Below are positions 35,601 to 48,885 of a stretch of DNA of 64,000 nt, piece after piece; positions within the stretch are counted from its first letter, which is position 1, and every line of letters starts with the position of its first letter. The stretch lies in the NCBI RefSeq assembly GCF_043290135.1, contig NC_134704.1, positions 20,450,001 through 20,514,000 on the forward strand, written 5' to 3'. The notes under the pieces are model-generated. The model was given only the letters and a program-made list of their open reading frames with translations. It ran no database searches and was not told where the DNA came from. The position numbers were made by a program, and so were the translations under genes. Source of the DNA: Rhipicephalus microplus. Its lineage: Eukaryota; Arthropoda; Arachnida; Ixodida; Ixodidae.

Positions 35601-36875
35601 ACCTTGATTCTTTCCTGTATTAAACAGACCTGTTATGGCGGAATTACTGATATTTGCGTTCTCACCGTAAGAAGGCGTTAAACTTTAGTGACGTCCTCAA
35701 AAAGTCATCTCTCAGTTTTTACTGAGGGAAGTAAAATCGATTAATCAAAATCAATTTATTGTTTGACTTTGTTAGCCGTCTCAGTCAGTAAGTGGTCTGC
35801 TGATGTGATGTGTGAATTGATGATGATAATTTGTTACGTGCTGCGCCACGTAAACAATTCATGTATACTTACATTTTCATATAATTATGTGCGTATAAAG
35901 TTCCTGTTGCTCCTACACATGACAGGTATATGTGAGTCGACCGGCTAAACAAGTACTTAACTGTATAGTGCCTGCTTAGCTGAATGCATGATTACGTAGC
36001 CTAATCTTCTCGCCCTCGTTACTGTGCCTCTTTTCTTGTTTAGAGCAACGTAAAGGAGCCGGTCCGAGGCACGCTTGGCCAGGAAACTTTCTCGCTTTCT
36101 ATTCAGTCACTCTATCTTGTTATCTCCAGGATTTCCGTGCTGCACTCCTATCAATCATCATCGCCATCGCCATTACACCAGTACGCAGCATCTCTCGCGT
36201 GGGTTTCCAATTACCCCACTGCTATATTGTTCTCTGCAGGTAACCTTTGCGTAACGTGAACATGGTCTCATCCCTTATTCGTGGCGGATACGTGAAATTC
36301 TACTGTTTATTCTTAGCTGCAATTCGTACTTCGGCTATGCTCGACCACCCTCTGATCAGCACCGCTCTTTTGCTACCTTTAAACGTTACGCATGCCTATT
36401 AGTTTCATTCCCAGCAGTCGTGCGATTCGTATCTACAACTTCTCCCCGAGCTCATCGTTAATGCAGAAGTTCTCGCCCGCATGAAAGTACTAGTCGAATG
36501 CTGTCGATCGCCGCAAGTCTCCATATTCTATGGCCGCCTTGCCGTGACTAAGATACTGCACGGGTAATAATAGTGAATATAGCGAACAAGAGAGAAAGCA
36601 AGCGAAAATAATAAAAAAACAGGGATGAGCTGTTTTCTAACAGCAGAAAAGATGTGAGGGTATAAGGAAACGTTGCAGACGATATATAAGCGGTGGGCGC
36701 GTATTGGGGATACGCGTCATCTGAGCAAACTACGGGTCAGCGTGACGGTTTCATGTTATACGCAACTGATTGATTAATTCATTGATTGATTGAGCCAGGA
36801 AAATAAGTGGATGAACTGAATAATCAGCGACTGTTCGAGAGTGAATGAATAATCAAGTAATTGAACGTACTAATA
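32601..36875. other. Unassigned region with two TATA-like sites
   Basis: GATATATAAATACAGG near 32740 and GATATATAAGCGG near 36680 resemble core promoter TATA boxes, but no downstream gene can be recognised. ORFs at 32663-33133 and 34892-35200 lack known domains; the latter contains one CPSCG motif only. TGACGTCA lies at 35386-35393. Confidence 0.3.
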
Positions 36876-36912
36876 AGTGAGTGAGTGAGTGAGTGAGTGA
36901 GTGAGTGAGTGA
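36876..36912. repeat. (GAGT)n microsatellite
   Basis: About nine uninterrupted tetranucleotide units within GAAT/GATT-rich sequence (36770-36915). Confidence 0.9.
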
Positions 36913-38295
36913 ATAAACCCATATATACAATAAGTTAATTTTCTTTTTTTTTTGTTTCGCAAGTGTAACAAGGCCTTTGGCCTATGTCTCATTAGCCATA
37001 AGCTTTAAAGCCGTTCCAGCGCAAACATCACGCCAGCAATGACCTTTTCATCGTACCATATACTTGAAGCTTTCTTTCGCCGGTCCTTCTGAACGTACGG
37101 GAACCTGCTCGACCTGAAAAAAAAAAAAACGATTGTGTATGAGTTGCGCTTACTGCCACTTTTTTTTTTCATTCCAGTTGCGAAAACAGCGTGGATTCAG
37201 CGTCGCTTGACCAGCAGCCGCTTTAACCCCGGAATAACAAAGAAAGTATTACACGCGTAATCACTATTTAGCATGTAACTGTGTACCCCGTTGCCATGGG
37301 CCAACGCTCGTATGCGGCGCGTATGCGTCATTAACTTGTGACGCGCTACAGGTACGGGGCGCGGTTGTTACAGGCGGGCGTCCTCTTCTCCGGTGAAGAC
37401 GCCCCACCATAAGTCAGTGAATGCTTGAGTATATACAGTTATAGTCGCGCCGTTTATGGCGGCCTTGCTTTACGATCGTGCCGCAACACAAAAGCGAGGC
37501 GGATGCAGGTAAAAACGCGGCTTGAGCAAACACCCCACGCGTGCGGCTGCATACAAAAAAAACAGAATAAAACAACAAAAACTGGGTCACAGACGCAAAC
37601 TGCCCATCCGAAGTGTGTTTGCAGTGTCCACACCAACTCTGCCGAAGGAGCTTGCCCATAACTATAAGACCAAGCGCAAACAGAATGCTTACGCAGGTCA
37701 ACAGCACAATCCAGTTTCATAGGGTTCATATAGCCACATAAAAACGAATGTGCTGCACGCACTCATGCTGAAGAATGATTTCTGCAGCACAAAAGTTCGG
37801 AAACTGGCGCGCCCAGGAAGGGTGACGTGTCATATTGTATACAAAACTGGTATATACGAAAACTGATACATTGTATTTCGGCTGACTGTAAAATGTGAAC
37901 GTTAATTGAACTTGTGTTGGTAGACCTCAATAATGAAAGAACAATGTCGGGTCTGCATTGGTTCTTTTGAAAACATTCGAAAATAAAACCACTAGCGATT
38001 CTGCATCGTTTGGAATGCACCACTCTACTAAGTCTAGAGTTAACAGCGTCTATATTCTGCCCTTGTGGCTTGCTTATGACATAGAAACTAACGTCCATTT
38101 TTCTTGAAAAAAAAAGTAGTGATCAAGTTTTACTGTCTTTCTCGGAACGAAGACGCATAAAACTATTTGAATTTCAAGTTCGTGACTTCAAATTAGTCAC
38201 CGTATCTGTAGCATTGGTGGGAAATAAAAAAAATGAGAGCTCAACACTTAATTTCTCCAGTAATCACAACTTAAGCACTTCCCCACTGAATGAAC
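36913..38295. other. No recognisable feature
   Basis: Poly-A and poly-T runs at about 37118-37129 and 37161-37170. Overlapping ORFs near 37.4-37.8 kb on both strands are not supported. Confidence 0.4.
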
Positions 38296-38311
38296 CAAAA
38301 TGTAGAGCTTT

Positions 38312-38551
38312 GCCCCGCCGCGGTGGTCTAGTGGCTATAAGGTACTCGGCTGCTGACCCGCAGGTCACGGGATCCGATCTCGGCTGCGGCGGCTGGATAT
38401 CATGGAGGCGGAAATGCTGCACGCCTGTGTGCTCAGATTTGGGTACACGTTAAAGAACCTCAGGTAGTCGAAATTTCCGGAGCCCTCCACTACGGCGTCT
38501 CTCATAACGATATGGTGGTTTTGGGACGTTAAACCCCACATATCAATCAAT
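38312..38551 (+). mobile_element. Ruka-like SINE
   Basis: tRNA-like head with an extra TA (GTGGCTATAAGGTACTC), a small deletion at the head-body junction (GGCGGCTGGATATCATGGAG), and complete body. A 16-bp duplication with two mismatches, CAAAATGTAGAGCTTT (38296-38311) and CAAAATATAGAACTTT (38552-38567), defines the ends. Confidence 0.94.
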
Positions 38552-38567
38552 CAAAATATAGAACTTT

Positions 38568-40083
38568 CAAAACATAGGCGAAAAACTGACAACACCGTCT
38601 TTCTATGTAGGTACGAGGTCACCATGCTTAAAGGAGGCGACGTTTTTGACAACGCCGTGAACACTCTATAAACATTCGTCCAGCGGTAATCTTGCAATCT
38701 TTGAGTGTCGTGTGCTGCGCAATTTTTTACTTGTTCCTATCAGACATCTACTTCATTCAATTAAATTCTTTATTTGCAGACGTACGTCCTTTGATACAGT
38801 CAAAACTGCAGTCCTGTTTCATTTTCAATTATCAAATACGGCTGTATTTTGCCTAGCACGGCTTTTAAGCACCTATATAAGCATCGAATCACGGCGACAG
38901 ATGTAATGCTTGATTTCTGCACTTGGCTTTTTTTCCCCCATTCTTACCTCACTGCTCAATCACAATTTTATTTTACTCCTTTTGTTTTCCTTATTTCGCT
39001 GGCCTCATTTCTTCTGCACACATATAGGCATATTGGTGTCCCCGATTCAACGCGTCAGACAAACACACATGGACACATGAAGGAGCTCGCAGAGCCATCG
39101 GTTATCAGGGGCCGAAGTTGACCATCACTACGTACACACCACGCACTTCCAAGCCACACCGCTATGTACGCCCCCAATAGGTCAATATTTTTTATGTTCA
39201 TTCATTCGTTTTGTCGACACCGAATCCCATCCTTTTTATTCCTTTCCAATCACTGTGCCAAATCTATTTACGCCGCTGAGTGGGTTGCATGTGTACGCAC
39301 CCATGGAGAATGCAGTCTGATCGCGACTCGCCTCGCGTTATCATTTTTTTTCTTTATAACCCTCGCTGACCCTTGTCAAGAAAAGAGTCTTGCTGCGCGT
39401 TTCTGTGGCCCCGAGTACGTCATCGGTCAAAGCGCGGCGCGGTCAGTGCGCGTGGCGTCGTCCCGCCGCGTACACGTTTATAGCCGTGGCTGTATACTAC
39501 GTTGGCGCGCGGCGCGCCCTCGCTCGGTCTTCGCGTTGTATTATAGCTCGCCGCACCGCAAATGTTGACTCACAAAAGCACACGCGCCCACGGACGCAGA
39601 AGATGCATGGATGAGGAAAGCAGGAAGTCCCAAAACGCTGCCGCCGCCGGCTTCTTCGGTCGGAACGAAATGCTCGAAGCCGATGTCCGATGACGTTCCG
39701 GCAAGAGATTAATGATGACGTCGTCTGCATCAGCATTTCCTTTTTGTAGTCTAGCTTCAGGTTTCGAAGATGCTACATGGTAACTTCAGGCGCACAGTAC
39801 AGGCAGAAAAAAGGCGTGGAGACTGAAGTGAGAGGCGGAAAGTGCACGGCGGATAGTTCAAGAGATATTCAACTCCCAGGAGCTAGTTGTGCGAGTTCGT
39901 TCCCTATATAGGTGGAAGGAACCAGCCATCGCAACAGAAGGCGACAAAAGAAATGTTGAAATTCCTACGCGACACGGACTTGAACAAGCGACTGTAACAG
40001 CAATGTCACACACCGCGAAAGGCACGACTTCATGAACTAAGACTGAGTGCGCGCGCGTGTGCTGCCGAATGTGCTGTGTTTAT
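38568..40083. other. Unassigned; CpG-rich island near 39.37-39.57 kb
   Basis: About 39370-39570 contains dense CpG (GCGCGCGGCGCGCC) and a TTTATAGCCG element near 39477. It could be a promoter. No ORF with a known domain follows. Confidence 0.3.
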
Positions 40084-40205
40084 CTCTGTTCCCTCTCTCC
40101 TATCTATCTTTCATCTCCCCCATCCCCCTCCCATGCACAGTGTAGCAAACTGGCTGCCTGTAGGCTGCTTAACCTCCCTGCCGTTCTTTTCCTCATATTT
40201 TTCTT
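40084..40205 (+). repeat. Interspersed repeat with AACCTCCCTG core, copy A
   Basis: Pyrimidine-rich lead, then CAGTGTAGCAAACTGG and GCTTAACCTCCCTGCC (core about 40138-40183), then a CTTCC-rich tail. It shares order and sequence with copies at 43423-43530 and 50201-50335. It looks like the 3' UTR of a LINE. Confidence 0.6.
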
Positions 40206-42321
40206 CCTTCCTTCCTTCCAACAAACACGAACGTTGAACAGAACGCGCCACTGGTCAAGCGTTTGCCACCTGGCCTCCTGATATATGAATCTCTGCATTG
40301 ATGATGTTTTCGTGCGTAATTTGGACATTGCCAAAATGACTTCGTATTTTCGTCATAGCCTTCACTCCTCTTTCATTCATATACAGCTCCTTTCCCCTTC
40401 GCAACTGCAAGAAAGCCAACCAGAGATCCATGCTTTCCATTTACCTTTCTTTCACTCACTCGTGTCTATTCGGCTGTTGTATTTCACCTACATAGCTGAA
40501 GCTGTTCACCATGAACTGATATTTCAATACAGCACCGTTACCGCATGCTTGGTTAGCTTGTTTTGACATTGCGTCTTCCACACGGTCACCTCGGAGTTTC
40601 TCTGAATGTTCAGTGCCAGGAGAGGGCTGTAACCACCCAGATATACATACGACAGATTGTAAAAAAAAGGCATGTTTTGACGAGAGTCTCACACAAGCTA
40701 TATATAAATAGCTCGGTGAAAGGTAATTTACCCAGGCGCACTTTTCTGTGACAGTAGCAGTAAACAACTTTATTAAGGCAGCTGACGGTTTCCTAAGTGG
40801 CGAGGACTGTCAGGCCATTCTTTACACAATATGGCTTTGTTCACACGCGCCGCCATAATCAGCACACGCACACATACACAGACAGACGCACACATACTCG
40901 CAAACAACCGGCGTTCCACGGCCGATGAGACCGCCTACAAATATTGACAAACGGACTCCATGGGAACTTCCCACCAGCCGCGAACGAAGAGACCTGCTTT
41001 CAGCAGTTGCTCCTCAATGAAGGACCCACAGCATCGCCCGTTTTGATAGACCTGGATACAGACATCACCACGGGCCGACCAGCTCTGCCTTTTGCCAACA
41101 ATAGAACCTCGAAAAAATTCATGGCTTATTAACAGCATTTAAACTACATGCACACTTTGGGGAGCGCTAACATTTCGATCGGTGTTCTCTTATAATGCAT
41201 CCAGACTATTTAAGAGGCCTTTACATTTGATATGCATGCGATTGAGTTTACCCTCATTAAAAACAGAAATTATCTACATTCCTGCCGCGTGTGTGGGTGT
41301 GCTAAGTGTGTCCAGTGCAGCTGTTTCGGCGGGTTGGTCTGTCATAACAAAACGTATACGCTGAACTTAACGAATGTGAACAGTACATTAACAGGATAAC
41401 AACCAAGCATCGCGTGCTTGGCGTACACACTAGTTTCGAAGTTATTTATGTAATATGCGTATATGCAGACACGCAACAGTTCACAGTGAGCTCTCGATTC
41501 TTTTAACATCAAAATGTACAGTACGAAGCGCTCCCATGTTGCTTTAGTTGTTCCCCGTTTCATACCTTGAAAAAGAGAGAGAAATGAAAGAGGACATTTC
41601 ATACGTAACTAGCACATTATAATTTATACCTTTCACTAGGTCTCGGTTAAGGTGTTAGCGTCGTCAGCTGATGCTTCAACTCGAAAGAAAAGAGTACAAA
41701 ATAAAGAAAAATTAAAAAAAACGCGGCTGATCCCCTTATATAGAAATTGGTAAACCACGAAAGTGAAACGTGTACTTGCAGAGGTAGTTGAGTGTTTATT
41801 GTACAATGTTTCAGCAACGGAAGAAATTGTAAAGTCACGTTAACAACGGCAAGCAGGTCGAACCTTGCACACACACCTCAAGCAGAAAGCACGCTTGAAA
41901 TTAGCATGCGCAGGACGAGCGTGGACTAACAACTGCCACAGCTCGACACAAATCGTGCTGTTCAAACAGAAAGACACACGAAACGAGCGCACACATACAC
42001 ACGGGACAAGCGCGAACAACTGTCACAATTCTTCCTGCGTTATGTGTCGGCGGCGCGCTCATTTCGTAAACGCGGCCGCGGCAGCATGCGAAGTGACCTT
42101 CGTCCCCCTCCCGAACTACGGGTCGGATCATAAGCGCGCGCGCAGGAAAAACCACGCTCAGTGGAGGCGGCGCTTCGTGGAAACGACGACGTTTAGAGCG
42201 CGCGCCCAATGCGAGCCCGTCACATAATCTCGCCACTGATAACTAAAACACACCAAAGTTTCGAAGCTCTGACGACTGCGAAACGGTGTATGGAGTAAAC
42301 GTACATTTCGTGTTGTAGTGA
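40206..42321. other. No recognisable feature
   Basis: AT-rich with short ORFs. CpG-rich sequence at about 42040-42220 carries overlapping ORFs on both strands without a domain. Confidence 0.4.
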
Positions 42322-42372
42322 TGAGTGCCGCCCGCTGAGAATTGAGAGGTTGCTGGTTCGATTCTGCACGAC
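42322..42372 (+). mobile_element. tRNA-like SINE head, related to 12091-12164
   Basis: CCGCCCGCTGAGAATTGAGA followed by GGTTGCT and GGTTCGATTCT. The last motif matches the Pol III B box at 10 of 11 positions, and the preceding part aligns with the minus-strand sequence at 12091-12164. No cloverleaf closes, so it is not a tRNA gene. Confidence 0.35.
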
Positions 42373-42518
42373 GACTGCTAAGCTTCTGTTTTGTTTTTCT
42401 TTGCAATCTCTTAGTATATGGTTTTCAACGTCACTTCCGTGACAGAGGTGCGTCAGCAGAGCCGTGGTAGACGCCGGCATAAAGCACTTTCGTGTTAATA
42501 ATAAACAAATTGTAAGAA

Positions 42519-42520
42519 AC

Positions 42521-42593
<73 letters not shown>

Positions 42594-42612
42594 AAAGTGA
42601 AAGAAAGAAAGG
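42519..42612. repeat. (GAAA)n microsatellite
   Basis: About 19 tetranucleotide units, interrupted near the right end. Confidence 0.96.
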
Positions 42613-43422
<810 letters not shown>

Positions 43423-43530
43423 TATTTCGTCTTTCTTGTCCCCTTCCCTAATCCCCCAGTGTAGGGTAGCCAACCGAATGTCTTTTTGGTTAACCTCCCT
43501 GTCTTCTCCCTTTTGTTGCTTCCTCCTCCT
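43423..43530 (+). repeat. Interspersed repeat with AACCTCCCTG core, copy B
   Basis: CCCCCAGTGTAGGGTAGCC and GGTTAACCTCCCTGTCTTCT (core about 43454-43507) in the same order as copies A and C. Confidence 0.65.
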
Positions 43531-44771
43531 CCTCCTAGATGTGCTAACTGTGGACACATAGGCACGAATCGGTTGAGCTGGTGCATCTGATGCTTCATGA
43601 CATCGTTAACTCATGTCGAGATATACAAAAACAAGAAGAAACTCAATTAATAGGCCAAGGTAGCAAGTATCATGTGTCGAATGTAAAATAGTTGATAGGT
43701 CGTAGATTAAGACTTTCAGTGACGCGCTTAAAGCATGACATTGCTCTGCCCCACCATCATCAGCAGTTGAGGCAGCACCATTATCATCTTCATCATCATA
43801 TGGCAATGCATACATTGATTACATCGAGACACGTCCTCCTGATGCGGTCAGATTCTCGTAGATTAAACGTTATCTGTGGCGCAGACTGCGTATATCGAGT
43901 TTCTCAAACTGAGCCAGCAGTCACGCAATAGTCTTGCGAGAACCGCTACAAGGAATAAAGTGGGTATAAACTTCAGCTTGTTGGCTTGGCTTCGTAGCAG
44001 CGAACAGTGGAGGTACACGGGAAAAGAAAGACTGACAGGGCTTGACTAAATTAAAACCGGTGGCGCGTAGTTTGCGCAAATTGCCAGCAGACGTTGCCAC
44101 ACGAAAGAAAAACTTTTCTTGTAGCTCGTATATGGGACATTTCCGAAGGATATCTGGTGCGCACGATTCCAACTACGTGTCGGTAGCCAAAGGGACTAAG
44201 ATCTCGGCGCCGATTGGGACATATAGTTTTTGTTTCACGGTTATTTTTCAACGCATGGCGACTCTATATGAGGAGCCTCACGAAAACAATCTTTTAGAGC
44301 AGCCACGTCTGTGCAGCTCACGAACATGCTTATTTAAAAAGCTTTTAAATGTGGGACGGGCCGCTGGCCACACGCGATTGGTTTGCTGGCCACGCGTTTG
44401 AGACTCCTGGTGTATATGTTCTCCGGCAGCGTAGGGTGAAGAAAAACGTATACACCAGCGTCAGCAAATGTCCATTTGGCGGTCGTACTCGTTTTGTCTT
44501 AACTCCCTCCACCCCCCCCCTACCCCCCCCCCTAAAAAAAAATAAGGAATTTACAAACTATCGACCAGCTTTGTAATCTTTGTCAAGGGCTGTTATTGCA
44601 TACTTGCGAATGTTCGTGTTTTCGTGTTTGGGAATGTTCCTGGGAATGTTCGAAAGCATGTCTTATATGGATACAGCCATTCGTCAAATCCATCGAGCGT
44701 GGATCAGATGGGTATTATCTCAGCTTTCAATATGCCACATCGACTTCATTCTAAAGTGAATCTATTCATTC
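43531..44771. other. No recognisable feature
   Basis: Short ORFs only; the longest, 44042-44401 (plus), has no domain. C runs lie near 44511-44531. Confidence 0.4.
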
Positions 44772-44785
44772 CAGCATAGACTATG

Positions 44786-45033
44786 GCCGGCCCCGCCGCG
44801 GTGGTCTAGTGGCTAAGGTACTCGGCTGCTGACCCGCAGGTCGCGGGTTCAAATCCCGGCTGCGGCGGCTGCATTTCCGATGGAGGTGGAAATGTTGTAG
44901 GCCCGTGTGCTCAGATTTGGGTGCACGTTAAAGAACCCCAGGTGGTCAAAATTTCCGGAGCCCTCCACTACGGCGTCTCTCATAATCATATAGTGATTTT
45001 AGGACGTTAAACCCCACAAATCAATCAATCAAT
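44786..45033 (+). mobile_element. Ruka-like SINE with perfect target duplication
   Basis: Head GCCGCGGTGGTCTAGTGGCT, B-box-like GGTTCAAATCC, standard body and a TCAATCAATCAATCA tail. Flanked by identical 14-bp duplications CAGCATAGACTATG (44772-44785 and 45034-45047). This is the cleanest copy in the window and a good reference for the family. Confidence 0.96.
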
Positions 45034-45047
45034 CAGCATAGACTATG

Positions 45048-45678
45048 ACCATCAAACAGCAGAACGTACGAGCGAACGGACGGTTCACGCGGTTAGTTGT
45101 TTCATCCTGTGAAGCGAAACTTGCCGCTTTTGCTCGAGACTTAACGCCCTGGGAAAAATTTACTTCCATTGCAGTGTTTGTTTTTTTTCACGTCGCAAAA
45201 GTTCCGAGTGACTAATTACCCGCCTCACTTATTCTAAACTGCAAGGAGCTGCGCCAATTCAGTATGCTCAATTGTGCCCAGTCTTAAATGCGGCAGCTCA
45301 CAACTTTTTACATAATAAGTTAGTCCTTACATCGGGACGTAAAACTTCTCGTCGTGCTAGGATACGCTTTGGAGAGTAACACCGCACTGCCGACAAGTAC
45401 AGCAGCGGTGCTTACGTGAACGCTCCTCAGTAACTTCCACCACGAATAATTGCTTCATTAACGCCATTTCAGTCGTCGTACGCTCGCTACACGCTCGAAA
45501 GGTTTCATTACAAAATTATAACTTATGGTAAGTGCCGTGCAGTGTTAATGAAATACGGCAGCTAGTTCAGTATGAAAGCAGCTATGCTTCGCTCATTAGT
45601 GCCAACTGAACGACTCAAGAAGGGGTGCACGCCTGAATTCAAACTTTGTCGTATCACGTCCATACCAACCATGCATCC
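45048..45678. other. No recognisable feature
   Basis: No ORF, repeat or RNA gene is supported. Confidence 0.4.
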
Positions 45679-45836
45679 ATGTATGTATGTATGTATGTAT
45701 GTATGTATGTATGTATGTATGTATGTATGTATGTATGTATGTATGTATGTATGTATGTATGTATGTATGTATGTATGTATGTATGTATGTATGTATGTAT
45801 GTATGTATGTATGTATGTATGTATGTATGTATGTAT
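45679..45836. repeat. (ATGT)n microsatellite
   Basis: About 39 uninterrupted tetranucleotide units. Long Met-Tyr-Val-Cys ORFs are artefacts. Confidence 0.97.
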
Positions 45837-48598
45837 TTACGTGCTAACGTACGTACGTATCTAAATGTAATATTAGAGCCAAGAACCACGCTATGCTTCA
45901 TACCTCGCCTCATTTGTGGACTCTGGACTAATTTCGACCAGCTGCAGCCATTTGACCCGCATACGATTGCTATAATTATCCACACCATGATGAGTTTTTA
46001 CAGCTGTATCTGGTTTCACGCACAAAAAAAGCAAAGACATACCACGCACTGAAGTGATTGGCTACGTACAGGAGCTGCATCATTGCTGCGTTACAGCTGC
46101 CAACTGGAACAACTCAAATATTTGTTCCCTTTCTGCCAGTGGCACTTGGCAAACGTGATTCGCTTACCATGGAAGTGAATTTCATGTCGAGACAGCTTTT
46201 CCGTTTCTCTTATTTTCTTGTTTTGTAACTCAAAAAAATAAGTGAGCTAACATTTAAAAAAGAACAGTCCCAATCATGCATACAACAACGTAAGTCGGTT
46301 ACCACATTCCGCGCCACGAAACAAGTCTAAAGCATCGCCATGTTTAAAACCGGTTTCGCGCATAGCTTCCAGGAAAGTAATTCGTTTATATAGCTGTTAC
46401 TTATTTACGATTATAGTATGAATAGCTTTTCGCTTCTGAGTTTGTTCGACGCTTTCCTCCCTTCCTCGTTACTGCTCCCTTTCTTTCCCACGTCCACGCA
46501 CACTCGCCCAACTATAGTTCGAGCTGGGCCACGAGATATTGTCTCTCGCACTCACACACTCGAAGCTGGCCTTTCTTTCCTGTAGGAGCGAACATACACG
46601 CCGCTTGATCTTTACGAGCACTTCCCGCTCTCCTTGTTGAGTTTGGCCGGCACGCCGCAAACGAACAGGCACCCCAGCTATATTTACGGGATGCGCACGG
46701 CTTGTGTACACAATTACGGCACCGCGAAAAGAAAAAAACATAAGCAACGCATCGCGAGATCGCCGCGGTCGGGCGAACGGCGCGAAAGGGCTCGCTGGCT
46801 TTGCTGGTTGGCGCCACGTTTATACTGGGATCCCTTGTGCTCCTCGAGGAAATGGGCTACCCCCCCTCTCTCCACCACCTCCGACATGCCCCGCTTTCTA
46901 GCTTCTCAGATTATACTGTCCGCAGAGGGATCCCTTGTTCTAAAAAAGGAAGAATGACTGCTGTTATATTATATGTGCGTATGGGTCCTGCGAGGGTTTA
47001 GTTGGATCGCATACACGCACACACACACACACGGGAGGCCGTTGTTTAGGCAGGCGCGTACACAGTCAGCGTTGATGATAAGTGTTCGGGTGTTTGAGCG
47101 TGCGCGTTTGCTCATTAGTGTGCGTGCAACTGGAAGAGAGTGCGATTATGTAGTCACACGCGGAAAATACCAGGGAGTAAATGTGGCGCTGCTTTCGTTC
47201 ATTCTTTCTTTTTTTTTTTTGCATGATGAATAGGAGAGGCCGTTGTCTTTACAATGGCATCGGCTAATCTTTCTCGCCTACCAGAGAAAATATGTCTTTC
47301 CGTGTAATAGAGTCTGGGTTGGATATTCTTCAGTACATTTCTGTTTAATGTTCACCGACGTATTTCCGTTTGTAAGTGGCTCAGCACAATCCCTTCGCAA
47401 GACCACAAAACGATCGATGGCTTATAGCGAAAATATTGAGCGAAGGCTGTTGATTTGTACGTCAAAGGCGTACCTAATAACGCGAGCTCGGGAAACAGAG
47501 ATACGGGGAAAGACGTAAAAGAGAACAGGAAGGTAGAGCGGTAAACTTAGACAGTTCATTTTAAAGAGCAAGCCACGAGATCACAGCTACGAGCGCATGC
47601 GTGCATCAATATCGGCAAACAGTGGTCACACTCGCACGCCAAACAGCCGCATCCCACGGACTTTGGAAAAAAATGAAGCGGACGTATCACTGATGCAACG
47701 CGTGCCTCTCGTCTTAGAGAGATTACAAAGTGTGCGCTATTGTGAACCCCTCAGATGTCAACCACCTCGCCAAACAAAACTGCACCATATTTCGTTCGCG
47801 TTTACCTGTGAGACATATGCACTCGCAATTTCACTCACTCACTCACTCAAAAGTATAACGTTGGCTCAACAGAGTACACAGAACCTCAAGACACCAACCC
47901 GAACGAAGAAGGAAAGTGCCGCCTGATTCTGTCGGCCAATTTGTTCGTTAATGATGACTTGGCAGATACTTTCTCATATATGTATATTGCAAATTACGGT
48001 CCGCTGCCTCGGTGTACAGAAAGGACAACACTGTCCTCAAACAAGCGAAGGGACGCAGTCCAACTTGTGCGCTCACTAACCAATAACATTTACCGTGCAG
48101 CTAACAATAAACTTTGCAGTGCGGCTGAAAGATAAGACAATCTAAATGGCTCGCATGTAGTGCTCTGCCTGCTGTTTAGGAGTGTGGTGGCTGCAGTGAT
48201 GTCAACGCTTGCTCACTTACGTAGACACGTGCACTCATGCACGAACGCACAGACGTGCTAGCACGCACATAATGAATAGGAGTGCGTCACTCATTTTGTA
48301 CGATGGTAGGAGTCAAGTGTTTACAGCTGCGTGCTTACTGCTACGCGTTTGTCGTTTACGTATTTGCCAAAGAAAATAAATAAAAGTTAACTCTTCCCTC
48401 GAAGAGAGAGATGTTTATATTAACCATGTTAACCTGAGAAACTGACAGACCACGCAAGAACGCCCAAGCTCCAGCTCCCAAAACTAACTCACAAAGCTGG
48501 CTGTGCCCCCTCCGGTAGAAGCTCGGACCTGCGCTTCTTCAGGGGGTAGAAGCTCAGGCTTTTACCGCCGGTACCCCGCGGGGGCTTCTACTCCAGGT
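45837..48598. other. Unassigned region, GC-rich near 46.5-46.9 kb
   Basis: A 12-bp direct repeat GGGATCCCTTGT occurs near 46829 and 46928. ORFs on both strands between 46.47 and 46.96 kb and at 47597-47926 have no domain. Confidence 0.35.
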
Positions 48599-48638
48599 GA
48601 CCACACCAAAGCGCGAGACCTCGCGCCTTGGTGCGGTC
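48599..48638. repeat. Near-perfect palindrome
   Basis: GACCACACCAAAGCGCGAG (48599-48617) and CTCGCGCCTTGGTGCGGTC (48620-48638) pair at 17 of 19 positions with a 2-base spacer. A second stem, GTAGAAGC...GCTTCTAC, lies just upstream at 48546-48591. Confidence 0.8.
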
Positions 48639-48780
48639 AAGCTCGTTCAGGTTTGTGGGACCTCCCCTGATAGATCAAAGAGTTGCGGAGTTATACTACC
48701 AGAATAAGAAGTGTCGAAGAGGAGTTGAAGGGAAAACATTTGCACAACTTAAATGTAAATCATACAAAAAAGAAGAAACG

Positions 48781-48885
48781 ATAGGTGACGCGAAAAAACA
48801 GCAAAAATAAAAAATTACCATAGAAAACTGCCACGAAACCAGCTGGAATAAAAGGTTGCACAACAGATATTTATATTGCACGTCC
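48781..48885 (+). repeat. Dispersed repeat, copy 1
   Basis: About 105 bp aligning with 52812-52916 from ATAGGTGACG to ATATTTATATTGCACGTCC. By eye about four in five bases match. The family is not recognised. Confidence 0.75.

Noticed and set aside
45687..46052. 121-codon ORF starting in the ATGT array
   Set aside because: Most of it is translated microsatellite and the rest has no domain.
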